Shown here: in pieces, positions 21,916 to 33,650 of the stretch
Numbering within the stretch: the stretch's first letter is position 1
Layout of the letters: every line of letters begins with the position of its first letter
Origin: Pyronema omphalodes
Taxonomy: Eukaryota; Ascomycota; Pezizomycetes; Pezizales; Pyronemataceae
NCBI GenBank assembly: GCA_024516155.1
Contig: JAJJXM010000022.1
Location: 558,001-622,000 of the forward strand
Direction of reading: 5' to 3'
DNA length: 64,000 bases
Translations under genes and position numbers: made by a program
Notes under the pieces: model-generated
Seen by the model: the letters and a program-made list of their open reading frames with translations, nothing else
Told to the model about the DNA's origin: nothing
Databases searched by the model: none

Positions 21916-24320
21916 CGCACGAGATAGATAAAGGTACCACTCAGAATTTACATTTAAACGAAGGTGTTTGTTCGTGATGATCTATGTCACTATTTTTTTG
22001 TTTTTCTCGGTGTTGATTTTATTTTCTCTTTTTCTGTTCTTTGTTTTTTCATATCGTCATCAGGTGGATATCTGGGGTAAAGGAGATTGAGGGGCCTCAT
22101 AAGGTGGTTAATTTCACGAGGACGGGTATTGGGTGTTTTGTTGTTTTTTCCTGCATAGGCCTTTTAGGCCTCGGTCAGCGTATGATTCAATAAATAAATA
22201 GTACTGTACAGCAGGGAAAGACTAATTTGGAGGATCTCTTCATGCTTACAACATGAGCTAAAATGGCCGGGGTTTCCATTTTCGGGATACCAGGGAATGG
22301 GATAGTCACTGCCTTTATACAGCCTTTAGAACTACGCCCATGTGCAAGACATCTCGGTTCCGCATTGGCGAGTACATTTGAGATTCGCCATATAGATTTA
22401 ACATCTATCCAACTCTTGGATATCCTCAAATCTTTGGAGTTTTTTCCCTAGGAAACCCCTATCAAGACTACTTGCAATTTCCCAAGACTATGAATCATTT
22501 ACAAGATAAAAAAGGCTCGATAAAAGATAATTCCAACTACATAGCATTAGTACTACAAACATATCATCTTCCAGCCATGTCTTTTCTGACATTCCTATGT
22601 CTCATAGGTTTTATCGGCATAAAATTCTCACCCCGACTGCACCAGATTGCGGTATGATTCTTTGCGTGCGGTACTATCCCGATGCAAATGCCAAGATACT
22701 GTTGCCTCCCGTGACTGATGAAGGCAAAGTTAGGTGGACCTACTTAGGATGGAGATGGAATAGTAGCTTTCTAACTACAATCTTTAACTCCTGATGAAGT
22801 ACTTCGCTTCGTGCAGAGGGTTTCGAGATGTCCCTAAGACACCAGTCGTGGTTGAGCGAGAGGTTTAATTGGATAAATCAATCTTAGCCGCTACTTTCGT
22901 TTTTCGCAGCATCGTGATCCGCCTTGCTGCTGTGTTATTCACATGACCATCACGCGGTACTGATATCTCCCAGTCTCCGAAGCCTATGTTTTTGAGTTTC
23001 AAACTATAGAACAATGAAATTATCATTATGAAGAATATATTATGGACGTAGCGAACGCGAATTTCTGAAGATGACTGGCCTGCTAGTAATCACCCTATTA
23101 TTTCCAAGAAACGGGAAGCTATATTTGGTGAATTATAAGGCCTTGAGTAGTCCAACATTCTTATTCGACGATTTTATACCCGGGAAATACATCCTAACCG
23201 AGAACTGAAGCCAAGAGTAATACTTCTAACGGGGCGAACGGTACAACTTATAACTTGCTAGAGCTGTACTCTGCAGTCATGTGCAGCCGGTTTCCCTGGC
23301 GAGGTGATATATCGGCAGATCTAATTTGATATTCAAGATCCACTGAATTACACGAGCTAGATGATGGAAGCTATTCTACCCCACGTTTGGCCAATTTGTC
23401 CCGCGTCCATCGCACCTGTGATGCGCGGCTAGAATAGACCTGAGGATTCCAGAAAGCTGCCGAGCCCTAATAACTTGGTTTTCTTGTGGATCCAAGTCAA
23501 ACACCAACAAAGTGCACGGCTCTACCTGAGACCTTTGTGAACGGATAACAACTGTGCTTGGGTGTAATCATATGTTGCCATAGTTTTCCGTCATTATGAC
23601 AGCCTTGTTAATCAGCTATTCGTATTCAAAGTTGATTCCTAAGCATCGTACTCAGCCGATCCTGGATTATCAACAGAGCTGTGGCAAGGGGGACTGTTCC
23701 GGATGATATTACATACAACGATAAGCAAGCAGCACTTGGCAATCAGGCACGAGATCTTGAAATTTCCAGCTGACGTAGATTCGTATCGCCGAGATAAAAT
23801 TTTCGCGCGAATTGTGCGTTGAAAGTAACGGTAACGTCGACACCCGACGATGATAACCGTAGATGGCGGTGAGTTTTTTGTGCGTATTTTAGCTCGGGCG
23901 GTGATCGATCACCCGCTCAGCCTTGTCTACGCTAGGACAGGATCTGGGGTTACACGAGCCAACGACCGGTCCGTCACCGACCATGGATTGCGCTATGGAT
24001 AGGATCCCTGTCAGCATGCCATGTCAGAAAAAGCCTGAAAAGATCAAGATGCGGGGTGGTTGATGGTGGGTGGTCGAGGTCGATGAAGGCCTATGTTGGG
24101 CTGCGATCCAGCACGTTCGAGGGCAGTCCTTTTTCTGAGTTGAGCTTCTTTTGCGTTGTTCAGGAGGCGTAGAATGGTGATATCTCGTCTAAGTATGGTA
24201 TAGACGATAATTGTAAGAAGCGATGATCAGACCAAGGCTAGGTTGTAACCGCACAATCACCTCGTCAACGTTCGACAAGGGGAGGGAAGGCGAAGTCTGA
24301 CAAGGGCGAGACAAACCCCG
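21916..24320. other. Gene-poor AT-rich region
   Basis: Several short ORFs, such as a 62-codon one at 22263-22451, have no recognisable content. A palindrome GGTGATCGATCACC lies near 23900. The distal part may be regulatory for the metallothionein gene. Confidence 0.35.
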
Positions 24321-24355
24321 ACCAGGGCGGAGATATGACATGGGAAATGGATCCA

Positions 24356-24471
24356 GCAGGCTATAAAGACCCTTCAGCTTCCCCTCATCTGTCCACTCCT
24401 CATCAACTCGCCTCAATACAAACACACAACCCGTTTTTTAAACAACCCCCCAACAAACAAAACCAATCAAT
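24356..24471 (+). promoter_or_regulatory. Metallothionein core promoter and 5' UTR
   Basis: CTATAAAG at about 24361-24368 lies about 105 bp upstream of the metallothionein start and fits a TATA box. The following A/C-rich leader (ACAAAACCAATCAATATG) is typical of highly expressed fungal genes. I did not identify a copper-response element with confidence. Confidence 0.55.
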
Positions 24472-24607
24472 ATGTCTGGATGCGGATGTGCCAGTTCCGG
24501 TGCTTGCGGATGCGGTTCCGGATGCACTTGCGACGGTTGCCCTGTATGTTTCTTCCCGCCTTTGAAATTCAGAAGCTTGATTGCTAACATCCTACAAGCA
24601 CAAATAA
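24472..24607 (+). CDS. Copper metallothionein, 26 aa
   Basis: Two exons, 24472-24543 and 24599-24607. The 55-nt intron has GTATGT, a GCTAAC branch and an AAG end. The protein is 26 aa, [20 protein letters not shown] followed by six residues ending in Lys. Seven cysteines occur as CxC, CxC, CxC and a final single Cys, at positions 4, 6, 12, 14, 18, 20 and 23. This is the arrangement and length of the Neurospora crassa copper metallothionein, including Gly-Ser-Gly before the third CxC. The family binds about six Cu(I) ions in a cysteine cluster in the cytosol and is copper-induced. The terminal exon holds only His, Lys and stop, so automated gene finders are likely to miss the gene. It stands alone between repeats. 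Confidence 0.92.
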
Positions 24608-26220
24608 ATGTTCAAATCATTTGAACAGCATTCACCCAACAACCGTTTAAACCGTCTTCCTCGTTCTCGATTTCCGATATGATAGCAGTGGTAGTGAAGG
24701 ATTGGTGTGGTTGAAGGATATAATGTAACAAATAAAAAAATATGGATTTTATTCCGCCGACTTCTGCTTTTCGTTCATTCGTGATGTATCATCTGTTTTG
24801 AAACTCGTTAATTTTCTAATTCCTTATGCAACTGTTGAGAAAAAGTTGAGAACTTTTGAACGCCAAAACTGTGAGCTGTCATAGAAAATACCCCGCTTGT
24901 CATATATCAAGCTAGTGAAGCTGCCAGCGAAGATCCCCCGCTCCTAGTCAAGTACATTAAGCTGCAGGTCTCAGAAAGAGGCAGACCGTATTGAACTAAT
25001 GCGAAGAGTAGGAGTTGCCGGACGAAATTTTGTGGTCTCGACTCCGACTCCCCGATGGTGATGCAATGATACGATGCTATCTTGCCGTTGAATGAGACTC
25101 CTGCAGAGATGAGGCCATGTATTCAATGATTTTAAAAGAGATGTCCCGACTAGGCCATTGTAACCGTTCCATAAAAATGTTCCTTTTCATCCCGTGGATA
25201 GATGAGATACAGTCCGCCCAAAGACCCGATGTTCCATGCAATCCAAAAGATTCTCATAATTCAATGGCCGCCTATGTACGTAATCCCAAAGACACATCTG
25301 TCTTAGCTTTGCCATGGTGCTGTAGATCATAAGCCTTTCAATTTTAAAAAATCAAAATTGGATTTCACGGGCGTAGATCGCTGACCTTGCTCGATAAAGA
25401 ATGAAAAGCGTCGCTTGTAAGGAAAAAGGTACCATGGTGCAGTAATCGCCGAGATTGCCGACGCGAAATCATCCCCGATGACATTTTCTGGTGAAGCGTA
25501 GCGGTGTAGCGGGTTAGAAACTTCATCAATCATAATAATTGCGTGTGTATATATGTCTGTATGCCTGTCAAAAGGCGGAAACATCGCGCAAGAGGAGGAG
25601 AGAGAAAAGAAGTGGAAGGTGGAGATGTAGTTTTTGTATTGAGTGAAGAGTCTAAGTCTAAACGAGATCAGCAAACTATATACCACATGAGTCCTCCACA
25701 TCCACTGGGTGACTTGCCTTAGGCGCACTTCAACAATGTCTGTATGGATTTAAGTCATTAGGTACCATAGACCACACAGTATTCTCCAAATCAAACCCTT
25801 CGAAAAAGATTTCATGGAATTATCGGCCAGTCCTCAGAAAGTAAGTTAGGTATGTAGTCATTTCGTTATTGTTTCGTTTCGTCGTTGCATAGACTCATTG
25901 TTGCATCATTCCGTTATTGCGTCGTTGCGTCGTTTCGTCGTTGCATCGTTACATCGCTTCGTTGCATCATAGACGATAATCCCACGCAAAACAGCATCAG
26001 ATTGAAATTCTTCTCCACCGTATATCAGCTCACAATATCATATGTATTTGTATCTTTGGACTGTATCGTGTATTAGCAACCTTCTCATACCACACCATCA
26101 GTAAGCCAGTAACCATCGAGTCTGGGAAACAAAGACGACAGCTTATACTTACCTTCTCAGCCCTAATCGAACCCTTCGTGTATGTAGCCGCAATTCATAA
26201 TCCATAACCCACGATATAAA
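24608..26220. other. Intergenic region with a degenerate CGTTGCAT-type repeat
   Basis: Between about 25860 and 25970 lies a degenerate repeat of TCGTTGC/TCGTTTCG units. Otherwise only unsupported short ORFs are present. Confidence 0.5.
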
Positions 26221-26231
26221 ATACGTTAGGC

Positions 26232-26249
26232 GGGGGGGGGGGGGGGGGG
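26232..26249 (+). repeat. Poly-G tract (18 G)
   Basis: A pure G run followed by TGGATATACTACTTATATATA. Confidence 0.97.
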
Positions 26250-26250
26250 T

Positions 26251-27560
26251 GGATATACTACTTATATATAAACTCCCAGAGTGTCACTCAATCAATCCGT
26301 CATATATAAATTACCCCGCGCGCACATTTTTTTTCCTGATGTTGCGTCATAAGGTGTCAGTAAACACCTTGATGGACAACCCTACCAAGCTTCTCCCATA
26401 TATACCCCGATCAGCCACGCTATCGATCATGTAAGGTACACCATACCATGGCGCTATAATTTTTGCACTTTTACTTTGCAAAGTTTCCGATGTTCCCAGA
26501 GTTTTCCCAAGTTGCTGTTTTGGTGATGTTGGTGTCGCCGGTCGCCGGTCCGGAGGTCGGGTAAATATCGCCGCCGGTGAGTAGATGGTCATAGCCGAGT
26601 GATGGATGTGGATGGATTAGAGTGATTACGGTTCGGCGGGTTAAGGATTGGGTGTTGTATCGATGTACTGTATTTTTCCTGAAAGAACAAGGTTCCCAGG
26701 TTTATTGCAATACCTTTCCCCACCTTTCTCTTTTTCTCTTGTTGAATAACATCATTCACATAATTACATAAGCCCCTCCAAAAAAGAAAGAACCATTATA
26801 TCTCCGCCACACCCTCTTTTTAATTTCTAATAACGTGATAGAAATGAAAGAAAAGCAATAAAATAGGTTTATGCATTGTTATTTGTGATAATGTCGTATG
26901 TTGAAAAGTACTAGTCCTTTCATAGGTGACGGTATTGTTGATAAGTAGGGGGATTTAGGGATAGATAAAGCAGTAATGTGATCTTAAGAATTTGTTGTAT
27001 GTTACAATTAGATCGATCTAGATGAGGAATGTAGGATGTGAATATCGGAAAGCAAAACAATGGAGCAAAAAACATATCGTTGCATTGTTTCACGCCTTGT
27101 TGACTTTCTGAAGAATAAATCATTACGCGCCGATAGTGTACTATTTTGCCGCGTGTAAACGCAAATAGATGATTATCAACTTTCTACGGAAATAAATAGA
27201 CAAATCGATAAATTATAAACAAAAATGGAAAACAAAAACAAACACAAAAAAAAAACAAGAAACTCAATATAGTCTTATAACATTACATTAACAAGGATAT
27301 CTTACAACCTCTTCAACACATCTGCATCTTCTTTCTTCTTTATCTTCACCTCCAACAAAATTCTAAGTGTTTTCTTATTTTCCGTTGCTTTTCTTCTTTG
27401 ATATACTACCCTTTTCTTGATTATTCCTCCTCCCTCCCCTTCCCCCCTATTTACCTTCAGTCACCCCCGTTGAACTACCCAACCTACATCCACTTCCTTC
27501 CTCATCTCCATCTACACCAAAACTCCAACCACATCTCTTTCCTCCTCCTTTCTCGATCCC
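26251..27560. other. Intergenic, 3' flank of Rds1
   Basis: AT-rich with A runs near 27247-27256 and a pyrimidine-rich tract at about 27305-27540. No supported gene. Confidence 0.4.
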
Positions 27561-29348
27561 TTAATCCGCCTGCCACAATCCAGGACCCGCAACAACATGC
27601 GGCAAAATCAACGAAACATTATGCGGCGTAACATACAAATCCAGATCGGTAAGCGCAACAAAAACCGTACCATTAACAACCTGATTCAAATCCGAAAACA
27701 GGGTTAAATTCGGTTGGTTTGTGTAAGCTTCATTTCCGGAGACGTTGAACAACGGAGTGTAGGTAACGTTCAATTGGGATAACCAAACGGCAAATTGGGG
27801 AGGTGAGGTCGCAGAGGTGCTCGTGATGTATGACATGTTCGGTCCTACTGCTTGTCCTGGAGGCTCGTATAGGAAGTGGACGACGGAGCCGGGGGAGGAC
27901 AGTTCGGGACGGCGGTGGGTGATGGCGGGGGGGTAGGTGGTGTTGTTGGAGCTGGAGTCAGTGGAAGTGGAATTGGAGCTGCTGGAATCGGTGGAATCGG
28001 TGGAAGTGGAATTGGAGTTGGAGTCGGTGGAGTGAGAAGTGGAGTTGGAGCTACTGGAATCGGTGGAGTTGGAGCTGCTGGAATCGGTGGAGTTGGATTC
28101 AGCGGTAGCGTTGGGGTTGTTTAGGATATGGAGAGTAGGGAAGTTCTGCCAAGCAAGACGAGGGTTCTCGGCAGGACAGGATTTGATGTAGGGTGCTAGA
28201 AGAGTCCAGGCGAAAGATTGAGGAACACCGGTCTCGAACCAGACTGGCATGGGGAAAAGACCCTCGAACTGTTGGGTTTGATAGTTAGTCATGGGTTATT
28301 GTCGATCAGGCATCGGGGCTTATTATGAATGAAGAATGATGAGATGAATGATGGGGGAGACAGAAGGGGGAAGAAATACCTGACGGAAAATCATCTGCTG
28401 TCTAGCCTCAGTGGTAATAGACTGTAGGAGAAGTTGAGCAGCAGCCCGGGAATCAAGATGCTCAAGGAATCCGTAAACTCCCGACTCTCCCCAGCGAGTG
28501 AGTTTCTGGCAGAAATCGATGAATTCAGGAACGGTTTGGAAGGGGTATTGGTATTCGCATTGTCTGGGTGCGTTGGGTCCTAGGATGTTGCTGATCATGG
28601 TTGCATGGCCTATTGTGTGTCTTTTGTCAGTAATTCATGTTTGTATTCGTTGATGGGTGGGTGATGCTTTGTGACTCCGTGATTCTGGGTATAGGATCAC
28701 TCCGGGTTTGGATGACTGGAGATAGGATGAGGGGGGGGGGGGGGGCTCAGGAAACCAACCGACTTCCTGCTCCGCCATAAACTCAATCAAAGACCTATCA
28801 TCAGCGGTAAGATTTGCCGCCTCAAAATCCTCGACAGAGAATCTTCTCAACCCCTCCTGGAACAGATCCAACTCAATCCATTCCTGGTACAAAGCCAACG
28901 ACAAAGACTGCCAATCAAAGTCCGAGAATGCCTGGTACACAGGAATATCATCAGGAGAAGTATTAATACCACCCGCTGGCATATAAGGCATGGGTTCCGG
29001 TCGAGTCAAGTTTCCTGTGTTGGGATAAACATTGACTGGCTCCGGGGGATTACCCTCGGGAATACGACCAGGCGATCCGGTGGCTTGCTCGGGGTCGGAC
29101 TCTGTGGCTGTGGCAGCTTGAGGTGAGTAGTTTCCATCAGCTTGGGATGAGGAGCTTCCATCAGCTGTGGAAGAGGCAGCGATAGAGCCAGTGGAGATAA
29201 TGGATGCACCCGCGACACCAGTGATCATGGGCATATCAGAGCTTGCCATGGTGCTATCTCCGCCAGCGGAGGAAGCACCCGTGGAGTCGGATTGCGCCGA
29301 GACGGTTAGGGCAAATAGCCCTAGGGCTGAAATGTAGGGTAGCTTCAT
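27561..29348 (-). CDS. rds1: Rds1-family stress-response protein, ferritin-like, secreted
   Basis: Three exons on the minus strand: 29348-28760, 28609-28380, 28268-27561, 508 aa. Introns are 150 and 111 nt. Signal peptide MKLPYISALGLFALTVSAQS is followed by a Ser/Thr/Ala-rich stretch. The ferritin-like domain starts near LSLALYQEWIELDLFQEG and continues through SLIEFMAEQEVGHATMISN, where the splice junction lies. Conserved Rds1 blocks follow, including FEGLFPMPVWFETGVPQSFA and WQNFP. Glu and the E-x3-H pair fit di-metal ligands of the Ferritin_2 family. Fission yeast Rds1 responds to glucose, ammonium, phosphate and stress. A low-complexity Asn-Ser-Thr insertion (many N-x-S/T sites) interrupts the C-terminal region. 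Intron 1 carries a 15-nt poly-C on the sense strand just after the donor. Confidence 0.92.
28731..28745 (+). repeat. Poly-G tract (15 G) inside Rds1 intron 1
   Basis: It reads as C on the sense strand of the Rds1 gene and lies 13 nt after the intron's donor GT. Confidence 0.97.
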
Positions 29349-32300
29349 GAATGATTGATGACGGAGCCTGGGTATATGACCTATAAAAAGAGAAAAGAAA
29401 ACAATTGTCAGCTTGGGAGGTTAAGAAGGAAAAGGAAAAAACGGAAAACTTAATAAACATACTTTACTAAAAAAAGGAATAACCAAGTAAACAAGAAGAA
29501 AAAGAGCAGAAGAATGAAATTCCGCTAACTCCGCACAGGCTACAGAACAGGAAAAGGATGAGGGAAAGGGGAAAGGAAAGGGGTACATATAGATCATATT
29601 TCCCCTCTGTATCCGGTTCTCCTCCGCTTAATCAACCGATAACCCGAATCTGTTACATCTAACAAGTATGTATTTTTTTTTAGCTAGCCAGACATTACTC
29701 TATGACGATTTTTGTATTTCATCAGAAATGGAAGACGGATAATTGCTACGGTTCGCGATTATCAACTCAATTTATCTGATGTGACGTATTTTTCCAAGAT
29801 TTTCTTACGTCATAACCCTAAGGTTAGATACTGTACGTTGATTAACAAATTAAACAACCAAGATTATCTTGGCAATCATTAGCATTAGGGTTCGCGGTTG
29901 AGCGTTTGTCGTGTTAAACAAGTCCTGAGGTACGCGGCTATGATCATGTCACATGACTTTTGTTTAAACCGCCTTATTTCCGTCTGATTTAGCTCGCAGG
30001 GTATCCATAGCATGGGAACCATGTTCTATGGTGCACCATAGTCTTGGTGCGGATAACTGTGATTAAATTTCCGCGGAGTTGATAGTTTTACATTTACACA
30101 GTCGCACAATATTTCGTTTCTCGCCCGTATGAGTAGTACGTACGCGTTACGATAGGTTGTAATCAAATCATAAAATAATCAAATCCATCAAGTACATAAT
30201 CGTAAGTATCTATGGTCTATGTATGTAATTGATAGGCCAGCTACTCGTGCATCAAAGTGAAAATAATAACCGATTGTATCACGTATTTGTTTGCTTTTTT
30301 TGTCGGAAAAAGATGTTCAGCTCGCTTAACTTGCATCGATTTACTCGTGCTCTGCTTTGATGACATGGTTTGAGTATGGTGCCATAGGGCTTTGTTCCTG
30401 CCATCCATTCATGTTACTGTGGTCCTGTGGAGACGCAGCAGGGTCCTGGTGTAGCTGGAGCCTGGGTTACCTGGGTATGTGGGACGGTGTCGTCTAGAGT
30501 GCTTTGTTGCATCGACGTTCCCTTTACTTACTTAGTACCTACACTGCTACCATAGAATGACGTCTCTATTCTCTATCGAATGATTCCTGTTCAGAGATAA
30601 CTAATCATTTCTTAAAGCTACCACATACATAGTTTAGTTTCAGTGCGTTTCGGCACCATTCATCCCATCTTATTCTCCATATCTTTTTTTATTTCTTTTT
30701 TATTTCTTTTTTTTATACGCAGTTTTGCAATTCTGAATTCTGGATTTCTCGCAAAGTAAGTTAGTAATTTAGGTTCATTGTAAGTACCCGGCCGGTACAT
30801 GAAGTGCGGCTGAAGGTTATGTATGATGCTATGGATGTATCTTCAGCCATCTTTTGTCATACCCAAGATCCTTAAACAACCCAGCAGGAAAGCAAGCAAG
30901 TAAGCAGGCCGGCACGAAAGAAAGCAGGAAAGCCATACATATGTAATTTCTCAAGTGGGCGGGCCCCAAGCCAGTTATGCGTGTCCGCCCCCGCCCCGCC
31001 CCTGGTGGCATACCATATGTAGGACCTTCAGACTTCGTCGTCGTCGCGCGGCCGTAATCAATACCTTCTTACCTTCTTACCTTCTTACCTTCTTATGGTT
31101 TACCCTACTGTACATATTACTATGCTACCATGTTACCCTGCAACGTAACGCCATCATGATGCTCGATCCCGAAAATAATCGACACCAGGATTGTATGTTT
31201 CGTGGATGGGACCTGGGTGATCATATTGCATGCACCGTATCACGTCATGAAATCCCGAGCACACATATAGCCCTCCATCCCACTATCTATCCATCTTTGT
31301 GTTGTCTTTAAGGTGTCTTTGAGGTGTTTTTCAACTTACCGGGTTATACATATGGAGAACATACCATTAGTAGAAGTTTGTATCTATTGTAGATATGTAG
31401 GTAGAGATTTGGGCCGATTTTTTCAGATCTGAGACCGTGTGTTTTTTGATCATCCGGATTCCGGATCCTGAGACATCGTGGTCATCATCGATATCGATAT
31501 GTATGTATCGGCTTCACGAAATTAAAGATACATATATAGGGGCATATAACAAGCTCCATACAAGAAACTAGGCAACCTAAAGTCAACCCAGAGTTCTGGT
31601 TCATCAGGATAATAGACGGGGTATACCGTGTATTATATGATCACCAATGCGCGTTACTTCCACACAGAATTCCGGTTGCGGTGTCGGTTGCGCGTTCTTT
31701 GCTTTTGACTCCTATTGGATAAATTCCGAGATGGGTTCGCGGATTTGGAGGGGGGGTGTGGGTTTGTTTTAGGCTATCCAGAAATGGTTAATGATCTACA
31801 TACATACCAGAAAAGGCTGAGAGTCTGTGACAGCACAGCTGCCAGCATGCATCCCAATTCGGAGGATCCCATCTATGCATGTATGTATGTACAGTCGTAC
31901 ATATCCTGTAGGGTAGGAGAAAAAATATTAGAGATGTGTGATTGGCGGCACACATATCTGCTCTCTCGACAAATTGGGGAAAGTATCAGGTACCTGTAAT
32001 ATACATGATTTCTTATTGGAACGAAATAATGTTAAGATGCTGATTTGTTGATCTGTTTAATTTGTTAATCTGTTAATTCGATACTGGCATTCCATACAGA
32101 CTTACGCTTTCGATTTTTGAGGCTTTCCAATCGCTAACATTGCTGATGTGTTTCAAATGGCGACACATACGAGCATAGATGAAGAATTGGATGCCATGGG
32201 TTCCATGGGTTCCATGGTTACAATTACCGTATCGACCTTATCTGCACGGTGGGGCTGAGCGGGGTCGTCCGCCATGTTTTTCCTTCATCGGATCACAGAA

Positions 32301-33650
32301 CAATTTGTGGCTCGCACCTTTGTAGCGATCCCCATCCCAGCCCATACCAGCCCGTAAGACCACGAAAGCAGAAAGCACAACTTGTACATACCATAATCCC
32401 AACCCATATCCATAAGCTGAGCTCAGTCCTTTGAAGCACCAGTACCAGTATCGTTACAACCTACTGGCTCTCCTTTGCCACAGAAAGTGTCCGGTTGATG
32501 ATGATTCGTTTGCTGCGCGTTCCTGCTACAGACACTGCAGCTATGTCTGCCGTCGCGGTGTTCGCAGTTTACCAATTGGCGCTAATTGCGAAGACGGAAG
32601 GGGGGAGGGGGTGGGATGAAAAGCAAATGCAGCAGTGGTAAGCCTGGGAACCATAGGTTCCATGTTCCATGTTGTGTTCCATGCGGCCTTGTAATTGGAT
32701 TCTTCTGTTATGCCAGTGCAGCGTGGGCTGAACAAGGACAAGAAGTTACTGGCGGCGGCACCTACAGAGAAAATGATGATGAGGACAGGCAGGACTACCA
32801 GCAGCTACTCCTACTTGCTATACTATACTTGCTTCACTTTCGCTGCTGCTCCCACGATGCCGTCGTCGTCTGTATCTGCCTAGAACACGAAAGCAGAAGC
32901 AGTCGAAGAAGAACGCAGAACGCAGAACGCAGAAGTAAGCTGCTACTGCTGGCCATCTCGCAATCCGCAATCGCAATCGCCCATCGCCGGACCAACGTTT
33001 TCCCCACCTTTACACGGACAAGCTCGTTCGTTCGCTCGCACGCTCGCTCACTGGAAAGGTGTCGTGACTTGGTATGGTAACGTTGTCTTATGTTGAGGCA
33101 GGCAGGAAGAAGTCTTTGTTGAATTTTGCTTATTTTTTCCCAGGCCCAGGGCGATTCAACTTCAGCTTCAGCTGGTAAGTTTAGTTTTTCTCCGTGAAAT
33201 ACACATGAAGAAGGAAAAAAACATTAAGAAAAATATTGTGTGTACAGTTTACAGTTTTTTTTTTCACGAACGACTACATACGGGTTTCTAAACGCGCATA
33301 TCTCCCAATTGTTTCATAACAATTCGATCATTCCTACGCAGCAAAGCGCTTAACCTGGATTTTTTTATTTACGCAAAAACAAAAAAGAAATCACGTTCTG
33401 CGCATCATATGCATTACGCATTCCTAGACGAAAAGACCCCCAGTTGTTGATCCGATCCGCGACCGCCGACTTGCGAACGAAAGAAAAAAAAAAAAAACGG
33501 TCTTCGGTTTCTTCAAGATTAAGATTGAGGGTCCTGGTTGATTATCGATTATCCCATCACCTCGGTGGAAAATCCTTTCTTACTTACAGGCACTTATCTC
33601 AACTTACCCCTCATCGATCGCTGGAAGGATACCATACGGGCACCATAATC
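29349..33650. other. 4.3-kb divergent intergenic region
   Basis: It separates Rds1 (minus) from the Cys-rich membrane protein gene (plus). It holds AT-rich DNA (29650-30350), CTTCTTAC repeats at about 31067-31100, several T runs, and a GTTTGTTGATCTG-type repeat near 32040-32080. A frame at 32586-33080 runs through CAGCAG and serine-like low complexity and lacks domain content. No RNA gene recognised. Part of it must serve as promoter for both neighbours. Confidence 0.4.

Noticed and set aside
31800..32000. A possible small gene with CATGCATGTATGTATG
   Set aside because: Repeat-like composition, no domain, no splice signals.
32586..33080. A 164-codon + strand ORF
   Set aside because: Low-complexity Arg/Ser/Cys content with a CAGCAG/GAAGCAGAA-like base; probably promoter DNA of the membrane protein gene.
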